Shown here one piece after another: positions 25,677-36,134 of a DNA stretch of 64,000 nt. The stretch is from Janibacter sp. HTCC2649 (GTDB lineage Bacteria; Actinomycetota; Actinomycetes; Actinomycetales; Dermatophilaceae). Each line of letters starts with the position of its first letter. Position 1 is the stretch's first letter. A model generated the notes under the pieces. The model saw nothing but the letters and a program-made list of their open reading frames with translations, was not told the DNA's origin and ran no database searches. The stretch is taken from assembly GCF_000152705.1 (NCBI RefSeq), contig NZ_CH672413.1, positions 682,001 to 746,000 on the forward strand. Direction: 5' to 3'. Made by a program: the position numbers and the translations under genes.

Positions 25677-26879
25677 TCAGTTCTCGGAGAGAACGGTGAG
25701 ACCGGGGAGATCCTTGCCTTCGAGGTACTCGAGGCTCGCACCACCGCCGGTGGAGATGTGTCCGAACTGGTCATCGGTGAAGCCGAGCTGACGCACAGCA
25801 GCAGCCGAGTCGCCACCGCCGACGACGGTGAGAGCGCCGTCAGCCGTGATCTCGACGAGAGCCTTGGCCAGGGCGGCCGTGCCCGCTGCATACGGTTCCA
25901 TCTCGAAGGCGCCCATGGGCCCGTTCCAGAAGACCGTGCGGCAGTCCGCGAGCTTCTGCGCGAAGAGTTCCGAGGACTTCGGTCCGATGTCGAGCCCCAT
26001 CCGGTCGGCGGGGATGGCGTCGATGGCCACGACCTCGTGGTCGGCATCTGCCGAGAACGCGGTCGCGGCAACGACGTCGACGGGCAGCACGATCTCGACT
26101 CCGCGCTGCTGCGCCTGGTCGAGGTAGCCCTTGACCGCCTCGACCTGGTCCTGCTCGAGAAGGCTCTTGCCGACCTCGTGACCCTGGGCCTTGAGGAAGG
26201 TGAAGACCATGCCGCCGCCGATGAGGAGGCGGTCTGCGGTCTGGATGAGGTTGTCGATGACCGCAAGCTTGTCGGACACCTTCGCGCCACCCAGCACCAC
26301 GGCATACGGGCGTTCGGGTTCGGTCGTGAGGCGACGCAGCACGGCGACCTCGGTCTCGACGAGACCACCGACGGCCGAGGGCAGCAGGCGGGCGACGTCG
26401 AAGACGGACGCCTGCTCACGGTGGACGACACCGAAGCCGTCGGAGACGAAAACGTCTGCGAGAGAAGCGAGCTGGCCCGCGAACTCGGCCCGGTCCTGCT
26501 CAGTCTTGCCGGTCTCCCCCGCGTTGAAACGGAGGTTCTCGAGCAGGACGACGTCGCCGTCCTGAGCGGCGGCAACGGCAGCCTGCGCGCTCTCGCCGAC
26601 GGTGTCGGTCGCGAAGGTCACCTCGCGCCCGAGCAGCTCGCCGAGGCGAGCGGCCACGGGGGCCAGGGAGTACTTGTCCTCCGGCGCACCCTTGGGGCGC
26701 CCGAGGTGGGCGCTCACGATGACGCGAGCACCCGCCTCGGACAAAGCCTTGATCGTGGGGACCGACGCGATGATGCGTCCGTCATCCGTGATCGTGGTGC
26801 CCTCAAGGGGAACGTTGAGGTCGGACCGAACGAGGACGCACTTGCCCCGCAGGTCGCCCAGATCGGCGATCGACTTCAT
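25677..26879 (-). CDS. pgk: Phosphoglycerate kinase
   Basis: ATP-forming step of glycolysis. [10 protein letters not shown] at the N terminus, SAHLGRPKG, and GGGDSAAA near the C terminus are the family signatures. 400 aa. ATG 26879 has GGAG about 9 nt upstream; the in-frame TTG at 26888 lies directly on that site and is unlikely. Confidence 0.97.
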   Translation of the reverse strand: MKSIADLGDLRGKCVLVRSDLNVPLEGTTITDDGRIIASVPTIKALSEAGARVIVSAHLGRPKGAPEDKYSLAPVAARLGELLGREVTFATDTVGESAQAAVAAAQDGDVVLLENLRFNAGETGKTEQDRAEFAGQLASLADVFVSDGFGVVHREQASVFDVARLLPSAVGGLVETEVAVLRRLTTEPERPYAVVLGGAKVSDKLAVIDNLIQTADRLLIGGGMVFTFLKAQGHEVGKSLLEQDQVEAVKGYLDQAQQRGVEIVLPVDVVAATAFSADADHEVVAIDAIPADRMGLDIGPKSSELFAQKLADCRTVFWNGPMGAFEMEPYAAGTAALAKALVEITADGALTVVGGGDSAAAVRQLGFTDDQFGHISTGGGASLEYLEGKDLPGLTVLSEN

Positions 26880-26913
26880 GTCAGACAACTCCGTTGTTGG
26901 TGGTCAGCGCAGG

Positions 26914-27954
<1,041 letters not shown>

Positions 27955-27982
27955 TCAGCCACGTCACCGGATACGAGGCCCA

Positions 27983-27988
27983 ACCTTA
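27983..27988 (-). promoter_or_regulatory. Candidate -10 of the gap operon
   Basis: TAAGGT on the minus strand at 27988-27983, about 65 nt before the gap start. No clear -35 was found, so this is tentative. Confidence 0.3.
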
Positions 27989-28057
27989 GTGCTGTGACCC
28001 GGCTCACTCCCCCAGAGGTCCGCAGTACGGGCAGGTAACCGCGTCCGGCCTCCGCTT

Positions 28058-28227
28058 ACGTCCGCGCCAATGGTCACCTTCGCGACCGTTCACGCGGACG
28101 TTGGCGTATGCCGCCCGCGTACGTCCGCGCCAACGGTCACCTTCGCGACCGTTCACGCGGACGTTGGCGTATGCCGCCCGCGTACGTCCGCGCCAACGGT
28201 CACCTTCGCGACCGTTCACGCGGACGC
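28058..28227. repeat. 63-bp tandem repeat, 2.7 copies, each forming a hairpin
   Basis: Units begin at 28058, 28121 and 28184 (last copy incomplete, ends about 28227). Each unit carries an imperfect inverted repeat, arm ACGTCCGCGCCAACGGTC against GACCGTTCACGCGGACGT (16 of 18 pair), and a linker with the octamer GTATGCCG. The array lies between the whiA stop and the gap promoter; in the minus direction it would give up to three successive stems after whiA. Confidence 0.9.
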
Positions 28228-28242
28228 TGTGTCGGGCGGCCG

Positions 28243-29223
28243 TCAGGTGTCGAGCATGTCCGGTGTGAGGTCGGCGTCGGTTCCGGGGATCCCCATGTCC
28301 TCGGCCCGCTTGTCCGCCATGGCGAGCAACCGTCGGATACGACCAGCGACGGCGTCCTTGGTCATCGCGGGCTGGGCCAGCTGGCCGAGCTCCTCGAGCG
28401 AGGCCTGCTTGTGCTGGAGCCGCAACTGACCGGCCTCGCGCAGGTGGTCGGGGATGTCCTCGCCGAGGATCTCGAGTGCGCGTCCGACGCGCGAACCCGC
28501 TGCGACCGCCGCGCGGGCGGACCGGCGCAGGTTGGCGTCGTCGAAGTTGGCCAGACGGTTGGCGGTGGCACGGACCTCGCGGCGCATGCGGCGCTCCTCC
28601 CAGGCGAGCACCGCGTCATGGGCGCCGAGTCGCGTGAGCATCGCGCCGATGGCGTCACCGTCGCGGATGACGACGCGGTCGATGCCGCGGACCTCACGAG
28701 CCTTGGCCTGGATGCCGAGGCGACGAGCGGCGCCGACGAGGGCGAGCGCGGCTTCTGGGCCCGGGCACGTCAGCTCGAGAGCGGACGAGCGGCCGGGCTC
28801 CGTGAGGGACCCGTGGGCGATGAACGCCCCGCGCCAAGCCGCCTCGGCGTCACAGACGGAGCCGGACACCACCTTGGGCGGGAGCCCTCGCACGGGTCGC
28901 CCGCGGCCATCGATGAGACCGGTCTGCCGGGCCAGTGCCTCGCCGTCCTGGACGACGCGCACGACGTAGCGACTCCCCTTGCGCAGTCCGCCCGCAGCGA
29001 GCACGAGCACCTCGGGCGTCTGCCCGTAGAGCTCGTGGATCTCGCGGCGCAGCCGACGTGCAGCGTTTGCCGTGTCGAGCTCAGCCTCGACCACGATGCG
29101 TCCCCCAATGATGTGCAGCCCGCCCGCGAACCGGAGCGTGGCAGCCACCTCAGACTTGCGGCAGCAGGGCTTGGTCACCTCGTGGCGGCTGAGTTCGTCC
29201 TTCACCTTCGCCGTCATTGCCAT
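28243..29223 (-). CDS. whiA: Sporulation/cell-division regulator WhiA
   Basis: DNA-binding regulator of Gram-positive bacteria with an N-terminal LAGLIDADG-like fold and C-terminal helix-turn-helix. The start [13 protein letters not shown] and the KPCCRKSE region are typical, as is the C-terminal [17 protein letters not shown]. 326 aa from ATG 29223, where homologues start; the frame is open further upstream into yvcK but not conserved. Forms the classic run uvrC-rapZ-yvcK-whiA. Confidence 0.96.
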   Translation of the reverse strand: MAMTAKVKDELSRHEVTKPCCRKSEVAATLRFAGGLHIIGGRIVVEAELDTANAARRLRREIHELYGQTPEVLVLAAGGLRKGSRYVVRVVQDGEALARQTGLIDGRGRPVRGLPPKVVSGSVCDAEAAWRGAFIAHGSLTEPGRSSALELTCPGPEAALALVGAARRLGIQAKAREVRGIDRVVIRDGDAIGAMLTRLGAHDAVLAWEERRMRREVRATANRLANFDDANLRRSARAAVAAGSRVGRALEILGEDIPDHLREAGQLRLQHKQASLEELGQLAQPAMTKDAVAGRIRRLLAMADKRAEDMGIPGTDADLTPDMLDT

Positions 29224-29246
29224 GCCGGTCATCCTGCCACGCGTCA

Positions 29247-30200
29247 TCAGGGGCGGCGTCCGGAGCCAAGAACGTCCTGCAGTGCCGCGGCCAGCCTGAG
29301 CCGGTCGTGCTCCTTGGGCGAGGTGGACACGGCGACCCGGTGGATGTGCAGCTCGGCCCCGAGGGCACGGCACGCTGCCGCGAGTTCCTCCTCGTCATCG
29401 ATGACCGAGGGATCGGCGAGGACCGCATCGAGACGGACGCCGGGCGCGTGTGCACCGAACGACTCGAGGTGATGAATGGCCCGGAACCCCGCGGTCTCGT
29501 TGGTCACCATCTCGAGGTTGAGGACAAGGAGTCGCTGGGCCCGGGTGACGGCCAGGGCCTCGGCCAGATCGGGCACGAGGAGGTGCGGCATCACCGAGGT
29601 GAACCACGATCCGGGGCCGAGGACGACCCAGTCCGCGGCCCTGATGGCCGCGATCGACTCGGGGTATGCCGGTGGGCTGGCCGGGACGAGCCGCAGGTCG
29701 CGCACCTTGCCCTTGGTCGTCGCGACCTGGGCCTGCCCGCGCACCAGGGTCACCGCGTCGGGCTCTCGCGGATCGGCGCCGACGACGTCGGCTTCGATGT
29801 CGAGGGGCACGGACGCCATCGGCAGGACCCGCCCTCGGGCGTTGAGCAGTCGACCGACGAGCTCGAGGCCGGCGACCGGGTCCTCGTGGAGCTCCCAGAG
29901 AGCGACGATCAGCAGGTTGCCGAGGGCGTGCCCGCCAAGTGGCCCAGTGCCCTCGAAGCGGTGCTGCAGGACGTCACGCCACGTGTGTCCCCACTCGGTC
30001 TCCTCGCAGAGGGCGGAGAGGGCCATCCGCAGGTCCCCCGGAGGCAGGACACCGAACTCACCACGCAGTCGCCCCGACGACCCGCCGTTGTCGGCCACGG
30101 TGACGATCGCCGTGATCTCGTCGGTGACGAAGCGCAACGCCGCGAGCGACGCCGCCAGGCCGTGCCCACCTCCGAGCGCAGCAACGACCGGGCCACTCAC
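29247..30200 (-). CDS. yvcK: YvcK/GlmR (CofD-like) family protein
   Basis: UDP-sugar binding protein required for cell-wall homeostasis on gluconeogenic carbon in other Gram-positives. The motif [24 protein letters not shown] and [15 protein letters not shown] are conserved. 317 aa. Its GTG overlaps the rapZ stop by 4 nt (GTGA). Confidence 0.95.
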   Translation of the reverse strand: MSGPVVAALGGGHGLAASLAALRFVTDEITAIVTVADNGGSSGRLRGEFGVLPPGDLRMALSALCEETEWGHTWRDVLQHRFEGTGPLGGHALGNLLIVALWELHEDPVAGLELVGRLLNARGRVLPMASVPLDIEADVVGADPREPDAVTLVRGQAQVATTKGKVRDLRLVPASPPAYPESIAAIRAADWVVLGPGSWFTSVMPHLLVPDLAEALAVTRAQRLLVLNLEMVTNETAGFRAIHHLESFGAHAPGVRLDAVLADPSVIDDEEELAAACRALGAELHIHRVAVSTSPKEHDRLRLAAALQDVLGSGRRP

Positions 30201-31108
30201 TCGCGCCCCAGGTCACGGTGGACGAGGAAGGTCTCGATGCGGTCCGAGGACAGCCGTTCGGCCAGCGCCTCGGCCATGGCCACGGACCGGTGCTTGCCAC
30301 CGGTGCACCCGATCGCGAGCGTGACGTAGCGCCGCCCCTCGGAGTGATAGCCCCGGGTCACCGGCTCCATGAGCGCCACGACCCGGTCGAGGAACTCCCC
30401 TGCATCGCTCTGTCCCAGGACGTGGGCTGAGACCTCGGGGTCGCGCCCGTCGAGCGATCGCAGCTCGGGCACCCAGAACGGGTTGGGCAGGAAGCGCATG
30501 TCGAAGACGAAGTCGGCATCGAGGGGAACGCCGTACTTGAAACCGAAGGACAGAAGGGCAAGGCGAAGCGAGGGTCCGTCGCCGGTGCCGAACAGCGGCG
30601 CGACCTTGCGGGCGAGCTGGTGCACGTTGAGGCCGGAGGTGTCGACGACGATCTGGGCCCGCGATCGCAGGTCTCGCAGGATCTCGCGTTCGTGCTGGAT
30701 GCCGTCGAGGAGGCGGCCTTCGCCCTGGAGAGGATGAGGTCGACGCACCGACTCGAAACGCCGCACGAGGGCCTCGTCGGTGGCGTCGAGGAAGAGCAGC
30801 TGAGGCGTCCACCCCGTCGCCTTGAGGTGCTGTGCGGCGTCCTCGAACGCAGTGAAGAAGTGCTTGCTCCGGACGTCGACGACGGCCGCGATCTTGATCT
30901 CGCGGCCCTCGGCTCGCGCCTGGTTGCCGAGCTCGGCCATGGAGACGAGCAGCTGCGGGGGCAGGTTGTCGACGACGTACCAACCCTGGTCCTCCATGAC
31001 GTTGGCCGTCGTGGAGCGCCCGGCACCACTCATCCCGGTGACGATGACGAAGTCGGCACCCGAGGCCACTGTGGGCTCGGGTGCGTCGGGGACGGGACTC
31101 TCAGGCAT
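30197..31108 (-). CDS. rapZ: RNase adapter / nucleotide-binding protein RapZ
   Basis: P-loop NTPase-like protein with Walker [10 protein letters not shown] and the C-terminal domain ending in [15 protein letters not shown]. 303 aa. In E. coli RapZ senses glucosamine 6-phosphate; in actinobacteria the role is less clear. Overlaps uvrC upstream by 8 nt and yvcK downstream by 4 nt. Confidence 0.95.
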   Translation of the reverse strand: MPESPVPDAPEPTVASGADFVIVTGMSGAGRSTTANVMEDQGWYVVDNLPPQLLVSMAELGNQARAEGREIKIAAVVDVRSKHFFTAFEDAAQHLKATGWTPQLLFLDATDEALVRRFESVRRPHPLQGEGRLLDGIQHEREILRDLRSRAQIVVDTSGLNVHQLARKVAPLFGTGDGPSLRLALLSFGFKYGVPLDADFVFDMRFLPNPFWVPELRSLDGRDPEVSAHVLGQSDAGEFLDRVVALMEPVTRGYHSEGRRYVTLAIGCTGGKHRSVAMAEALAERLSSDRIETFLVHRDLGRE

Positions 31109-33068
31109 TGCTGCCCCTCTCGTCGTCGAGGATCTCGCCGGTCATGAGATTGACCGTGGGTTCTGCCGGTGCGCCGGTCAGCTCGCGCTGAATCGTCTCT
31201 GCCAGCCTAGGTCCGATCCCGGCGACTTCAACGAGTTCGTCCAAGCTTGCCGCCCGGATCCGTTTGACCGAACCGAAGTGCCGCAGGAGCGACTTCTGCT
31301 TCACGTCTCCCAGACCAGGTATGCCGTCCAGTGCCGAGTTCGTCATGGCCTTGCTCCGCCGTTGGCGGTGGAACGTGATGGCGAACCGGTGTGCCTCGTC
31401 GCGCAGTCGTTGGAGGAGGTAGAGACCCTCGCTGGTCCGGGGAAGGACGATCGGGAAGTCCTGACCGGGCACCCAGACCTCCTCGAGCCGTTTCGCGAGT
31501 CCGACCACGGCAACGTCCACGATGCCGAGGTCCTCGATGGCCCGAGCCGCGGCGTTGACCTGGGGCAGGCCACCGTCGACGACGACGAGCTGCGGTGGGT
31601 ACGCGAATCGCGTTGGCCTGCCTGTCTCCTCGTCTCGCCCCTGCGGCTCGTCACGGTCCTTGAGGTAGCGGCGGAAACGACGCGTCAACACCTCGTGCAT
31701 GGCGGCGGTGTCATCAATCGTCACAGCCGCCCCCTCGTCGTCGTTGGCCCCGCGGACGATGAACCGGCGGTACTCGCCCTTGCGCGCAAGACCGTCCTCG
31801 AAGACGACCATGGAACCGACGACCTGCGTGCCCTGGACGTGGCTGATGTCGTAGCACTCGATGCGCAGCGGCGACTCGTCGAGGGCGAGGAACTCCTGAA
31901 GCTGTTGCAGGGCTTGCGAACGCGCCGTCAGGTCGCCGGCGCGGGCAACCTTGTGCCGGGCCAGGCTCTGGGTCGCGTTGCGCTCGACGGTCTCCATGAG
32001 GGTCTTCTTGTCACCGCGCTGTGGGACGCGCAGGTCGACCCGGCTCCCCCGCAGACCGGACAGCCACTCACTCATCGAGTCGGCGTCGTCGGGCAGCACC
32101 GGGACGAGCACCTCGCGCGGCACGGACTCGCCCTCCTCGCCGCCATAGAGCTGCTGGAGGAGGTGCCCCACCACCTCGGGCACGGTCTCGAACTCCTTCT
32201 CGGCGACCCACCCGCGCTGTCCCCGGATGCGTCCGCCGCGGACGTGGAAGACCTGCACTGCAACCTCGAGCTCGTCGTCGGCCAGGGCGAACACGTCGGC
32301 GTCGGTGCCGTCGCCGAAGACGACGGCCGACTTCTCCAGAACCCGTTGCAGCGCACCGATGTCGTCACGCAGTCGCGCGGCCGTCTCGAACTCCAGCTCG
32401 TCCGAGGCGTCGCGCATCTGACGCTCGAGCCGCTTCATGAACTTCGTGCTCTCCCCCGCCATGAAGTCGCAGAACTCCTCGGCGATCTGACGGTGCGCAT
32501 CGGCGTCGACGCGCCCCACACACGGGGCCGAGCACTTGTCGATGTAGCCGAGCAGGCACGGTCGCCCGACCTGGCTGGCGCGCTTGAACACGCCCGACGA
32601 ACAGGTCCGGATCGGGAACACGCGCAGGGCCTGGTCGAGCGTCTCGCGGATCGCCCACGCGTGCGCATAGGGGCCGAAGTAGCGAGTGCCCTTGCGCTTG
32701 GCCCCTCGCATCACCTGCGCCCGCGGGTACTCCTCGCCCAAGGTCACGGCGAGGTAGGGGTAGGACTTGTCGTCGCGGTACTTGACGTTGAAGCGGGGGT
32801 CGAACTCCTTGATCCAGGAGTACTCGAGCTGGAGCGCCTCGACCTCCGTGAGGACCGTGGTCCACTCGACGCTCGCACCAGCCATGACCATGGAGGCCGT
32901 GCGCGGATGCAGCATCCCCACGTCCTGGAAGTAGGACGACAACCGGGGGCGCAGCGACTTCGCCTTGCCGACGTAGATGACGCGTCCGTCCTTGTCCCGG
33001 AACCGGTAGACACCCGGGTCGGTCGGGATCTCTCCCGGCCGGGGACGGTAGGTCGACGGATGAGCCAC
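31101..33068 (-). CDS. uvrC: Excinuclease ABC subunit C
   Basis: Makes both incisions in nucleotide excision repair. N-terminal GIY-YIG nuclease (GVYRFRD ... VIYVGKAK), UVR domain, RNase H-like nuclease ([11 protein letters not shown]) and C-terminal helix-hairpin-helix ([13 protein letters not shown] ... [12 protein letters not shown]). 655 aa. GTG 33068 is 6 nt after TAGGGT, a leaderless start. uvrA and uvrB in this window also have leaderless promoters. Confidence 0.97.
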   Translation of the reverse strand: MAHPSTYRPRPGEIPTDPGVYRFRDKDGRVIYVGKAKSLRPRLSSYFQDVGMLHPRTASMVMAGASVEWTTVLTEVEALQLEYSWIKEFDPRFNVKYRDDKSYPYLAVTLGEEYPRAQVMRGAKRKGTRYFGPYAHAWAIRETLDQALRVFPIRTCSSGVFKRASQVGRPCLLGYIDKCSAPCVGRVDADAHRQIAEEFCDFMAGESTKFMKRLERQMRDASDELEFETAARLRDDIGALQRVLEKSAVVFGDGTDADVFALADDELEVAVQVFHVRGGRIRGQRGWVAEKEFETVPEVVGHLLQQLYGGEEGESVPREVLVPVLPDDADSMSEWLSGLRGSRVDLRVPQRGDKKTLMETVERNATQSLARHKVARAGDLTARSQALQQLQEFLALDESPLRIECYDISHVQGTQVVGSMVVFEDGLARKGEYRRFIVRGANDDEGAAVTIDDTAAMHEVLTRRFRRYLKDRDEPQGRDEETGRPTRFAYPPQLVVVDGGLPQVNAAARAIEDLGIVDVAVVGLAKRLEEVWVPGQDFPIVLPRTSEGLYLLQRLRDEAHRFAITFHRQRRSKAMTNSALDGIPGLGDVKQKSLLRHFGSVKRIRAASLDELVEVAGIGPRLAETIQRELTGAPAEPTVNLMTGEILDDERGSNA

Positions 33069-33080
33069 CCCCCAACCCTA
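33069..33080 (-). promoter_or_regulatory. Leaderless promoter of the uvrC operon
   Basis: TAGGGT on the minus strand (33080-33075) followed by 6 nt and the GTG at 33068. Confidence 0.6.
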
Positions 33081-33155
33081 GGACGCGGCACCGTCAGCCT
33101 CGGACGGCACCGTCGGGACCACGCGGCATACTCACCGCTCTGGTATGCCGTGCGC

Positions 33156-33638
33156 TCAGGTGATGCTGATGCCATCCGCTCCCACGGTCACCGTCTTTGC
33201 CGGCAGTCCGGAGGTGGCCGGGCCGGCCTTCACGTCACCCGTGGCGATGTCGAACTTGCTGCCGTGGCACGCGCAGTTGATCGTGCCGTCGGCGACACCC
33301 GACACGGTGCAGCCCTGGTGGGTGCAGACGGCGGAGAAGGCCTTGTACTCACCAGCGGTGGGTTGGGTGATGACGACCTTGGCCGAGTCGAAGATCTTGC
33401 CGCCACCCACAGGGATGTCGGCCTTCTTGGCGAGGTCCTTCACGGCTCCTGCTGCGCCCGTGGCGGCCGAGGAAGCCGCGTCAGCGACGTCACCCGAGCC
33501 CGTGCCACAGGCCGTCAGGCCAGCGCCGGCGATGGCGACGACACCGGCGGCACGCAGTGCCTCGCGCCGGCCACAGCAGGCCAACGTGGAAGCGGCGTTC
33601 TCGGTGCGTGTGTCGTGGGTGTCCAGTGCTTCTGCCAT
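33156..33638 (-). CDS. Rieske (2Fe-2S) lipoprotein, probably Tat-exported
   Basis: 160 aa. The two cluster-binding boxes are CTHQGC and CACHGS, so two Cys and two His ligands are present. The N-terminal region has RRE followed by a hydrophobic stretch ending in LTAC, which reads as a twin-arginine signal with a lipobox. The soluble Rieske domain follows a spacer rich in Ala. ATG 33638 has AGGCGCAGGA upstream. It is a stand-alone protein, not part of a bc1 operon; possible electron-transfer partner unknown. Confidence 0.88.
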   Translation of the reverse strand: MAEALDTHDTRTENAASTLACCGRREALRAAGVVAIAGAGLTACGTGSGDVADAASSAATGAAGAVKDLAKKADIPVGGGKIFDSAKVVITQPTAGEYKAFSAVCTHQGCTVSGVADGTINCACHGSKFDIATGDVKAGPATSGLPAKTVTVGADGISIT

Positions 33639-33721
33639 GGTCCTGCGCCTTTCGTCGTGCGCTGACTTCGTGCGGTCAGGCGTCAGTATGCCGATGCTTT
33701 CTGTTCTGCGCCTGTGGAGAT

Positions 33722-33739
33722 TGCACAAGGAATTGTGCA
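33722..33739. promoter_or_regulatory. Palindrome in the Rieske / liv intergenic region
   Basis: TGCACAA-GGAA-TTGTGCA is a perfect 7-bp inverted repeat with a 4-nt centre, in the 244-bp gap between the divergent Rieske and livK genes. Likely a regulator site; the rest of the gap shows no further clear feature or gene. Confidence 0.5.
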
Positions 33740-33882
33740 TAACGGCCTTGGTAACGACTCGGCACAATCTCTGGCAACGTGCCCGGAATGGGGGTGCGCC
33801 GTGGATATTGTTCGCCGTGCTCGCACACCCGTCGCGAGCTCCTCGGCACATCGCCGCGGGAGAAGAAGTTTCAGGAGGAAAC

Positions 33883-35103
33883 GTGGCTCAGCGTTCCGTC
33901 ATGACCATGGGTGCATCGCTGCTGGTGGCCTCGATCGCCCTCGCCGGATGTGGATCCCGCGGCGACGACACCACCGACACCGGAACCACCGGCGGCGCCG
34001 CCAAGGTCGCCAAGATCGGCGTCATCGCGCCCCTTTCGGGCGACCTGTCCGCTCTCGGCAAGGGCATCCAACACTCCGTCGAACTTGCCGTCAAGCAGGC
34101 CAACGACTCCAAGGCCATCCCCGGTTGGACCCTCGAGGTCGAGGCCGCGGATGACGAGGGCAAGGCCGACGTCGGCAAGAACGCCGCGACCAAGCTCGTT
34201 GCGGACGACCAGCTCATCGGCGTCGTCGGCAACCTCAACTCGAGCGTCAGCCAGCAGACCCAGCCGGTCTTCGCTGCCGCCAACATCACCCAGATCTCCC
34301 CCGCCAACACCGGCCCCGCCCTGACCCGCGGTGCAGACAACAACGCGCCGGCACGTCCCTACAAGACGTACTTCCGCACCTGCACCACGGACATCGCGCA
34401 GGGTGGCTTCGCGGCGAAGTTCCTCATCGACCAGGGCATCAAGACGGTCGCGACCATCCACGACAAGAAGACCTACGGCCAGGGCCTGGTGCAGTACTTC
34501 ACCGAGGCCTACAAGGCTGCGGGTGGCACGGTCGTGGCCGCCGAGACGATCAACCCGGACGAGTCCAACTACGCCCCGGTCGTGTCCAAGGTCGCTCCGT
34601 CCAAGCCGGGCGCTGTGTTCTACGGCGGTGAGTACCCGCAGGCCGGACCGCTGTCCAAGCAGATGAAGGCCGGTGGCCTCAACGTCCCCCTCATGGGTGG
34701 CGACGGCATCTTCGACCCGAAGTACATCGAGCTCGCGGGTTCGACGTCCAACAACGACCTCGCCACCTCGGTCGGCGAGCCGACCGACGCCAGCGAGGCC
34801 GGCAAGAAGTTCCTTGCTGACTACGAGGCAGCCAAGTACGCCGAGCCTTCTGCGGCCTACGGCGGCTACTCCTACGACGCCGCGAACGCCATCATCAACG
34901 CGCTCAAGGTCTCGCTCAAGGACGCCAAGGACGCCAAGTCCGCTCGTCAGGCCACGGTCGACGCTGTCGGCAAGGTCTCCTTCGACGGTGTCACCGGCAA
35001 GGTCTCCTTCGACGAGTACGGCGACACGCTCGTCAAGGTCATCACCGGCTACAAGGTCGAGGGTGGCAAGTGGGCCTCCATCAAGTCGGAGAACGTGGGC
35101 TGA
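33883..35103 (+). CDS. livK: Branched-chain amino acid ABC transporter substrate-binding lipoprotein
   Basis: Periplasmic-binding-protein fold of the Leu/Ile/Val group (Peripla_BP_6): KIGVIAPLSGDLSALGKGI at the mature N terminus and the VGNLNSSVS and FYGGEYPQ stretches. Signal peptide ends in the lipobox LAGC. 406 aa. GTG 33883 has AGGAGG at optimal spacing. First gene of livKHMGF; a hairpin follows it, which usually favours higher expression of the binding protein. Exact amino acid not predictable. Confidence 0.92.
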   Translation: MAQRSVMTMGASLLVASIALAGCGSRGDDTTDTGTTGGAAKVAKIGVIAPLSGDLSALGKGIQHSVELAVKQANDSKAIPGWTLEVEAADDEGKADVGKNAATKLVADDQLIGVVGNLNSSVSQQTQPVFAAANITQISPANTGPALTRGADNNAPARPYKTYFRTCTTDIAQGGFAAKFLIDQGIKTVATIHDKKTYGQGLVQYFTEAYKAAGGTVVAAETINPDESNYAPVVSKVAPSKPGAVFYGGEYPQAGPLSKQMKAGGLNVPLMGGDGIFDPKYIELAGSTSNNDLATSVGEPTDASEAGKKFLADYEAAKYAEPSAAYGGYSYDAANAIINALKVSLKDAKDAKSARQATVDAVGKVSFDGVTGKVSFDEYGDTLVKVITGYKVEGGKWASIKSENVG

Positions 35104-35139
35104 TCGGCTGACGCCGAAAGTCTGACGTTATTCCTTCGA

Positions 35140-35167
35140 GCAGGGGCGGACAGGTGTCCGCCCCTGC
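35140..35167 (+). terminator. Hairpin between livK and livH
   Basis: GCAGGGGCGGAC (35140-35151) pairs exactly with 35156-35167 over a 4-nt loop. Because the following genes clearly belong to the same system, it is likely a partial terminator or mRNA-stabilising stem. Confidence 0.75.
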
Positions 35168-35210
35168 TTGAATGTGCGAGCCCCCTACACAGAGAGGTGC
35201 CGGGTCTGCG

Positions 35211-36134
35211 ATGACCGAGTTCCTGCAACAGATCGTGAACGGCTTGACCATTGGGTCGCTGTACGCGTTGATCGCCGTCGGCTACACCGTTGTCTACGGC
35301 ATCGTCCAACTCATCAACTTCGCCCATGGCGAGGTCTTCATGATCGGCTCCTTCGGCGCCCTGGCCACCTGGACCGTCCTGTTCAAGGGACAGACCGGGC
35401 TGTGGGTGCTGCCGATCATGATTCTTGGCGCCGTGGTCGTCTCGGTGCTGACGGCCGTCGTCATGGAGCGCCTCGCCTACCGGCCGCTCCGGAACGCCCC
35501 GCGCCTCGCGCCGCTCATCACCGCCATCGGCATCTCGGTCTTCCTCCAGGAAGCCGTACGCCTCTTCTACCCCGGCGCCAAGAGCAAGCTGGTGTTCCCC
35601 GACATCGACGTCGTCACCGGCCCGGCTCTCTCGCTCGGCGGGCTCACCATCCAGCGCGCGGCGATGTTCACCGTCGGTGCGCTCGTGGTCGCGGCGTTCC
35701 TGCTCTGGTTCTTCGTCAACCGGACCCGGCTCGGTCAGGGCATGCAGGCCGTGTCGCAGGACCCTGACACTGCTCAGCTCATGGGCATCAACGTCAACCG
35801 GATCATCGTCATCGCGTTCGCGCTCGGTGCCGCCCTCGCCGCCGTGGCCGGTGTCGCGCAGGGACTGCTCAACTCCAACATTGACTTCCGGATGGGCTTC
35901 CTCGCCGGCCTCAAGGCCTTCACCGCTGCCGTGCTCGGCGGCATCGGCAACATCCAGGGCGCCGTCGTCGGCGGCCTCACGCTGGGCATCGCCGAATCCA
36001 TGGCGACCCAGTTCATCCCCGGCCAGTTCGGCGGGTCGGCATGGAAGGACGTGTGGGCGTTCGTGCTCCTCATTCTCGTGCTCGTCTTCAGGCCGCAGGG
36101 CCTCCTCGGCGCAAGGGTGGTGGACCGCGCATGA
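35211..36134 (+). CDS. livH: Branched-chain amino acid ABC transporter permease LivH
   Basis: Membrane subunit with about eight helices. NGLTIGSLYALIAVGYT and INFAHGEVFMIGSF are characteristic of LivH, as is GLKAFTAAVLGGIGNIQGA. 307 aa from ATG 35211. An upstream in-frame ATG at 35172 would add 13 residues. Overlaps livM by 4 nt. Confidence 0.94.
   Translation: MTEFLQQIVNGLTIGSLYALIAVGYTVVYGIVQLINFAHGEVFMIGSFGALATWTVLFKGQTGLWVLPIMILGAVVVSVLTAVVMERLAYRPLRNAPRLAPLITAIGISVFLQEAVRLFYPGAKSKLVFPDIDVVTGPALSLGGLTIQRAAMFTVGALVVAAFLLWFFVNRTRLGQGMQAVSQDPDTAQLMGINVNRIIVIAFALGAALAAVAGVAQGLLNSNIDFRMGFLAGLKAFTAAVLGGIGNIQGAVVGGLTLGIAESMATQFIPGQFGGSAWKDVWAFVLLILVLVFRPQGLLGARVVDRA

Noticed and set aside
28058-28227. 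CRISPR-like repeat array
   Set aside because: Units are contiguous 63-bp tandem copies without unique spacers, and no cas gene is near.
30822-33665. 947-codon open frame antisense to rapZ and uvrC
   Set aside because: The minus-strand genes are clear families; the plus frame is a codon-bias shadow.
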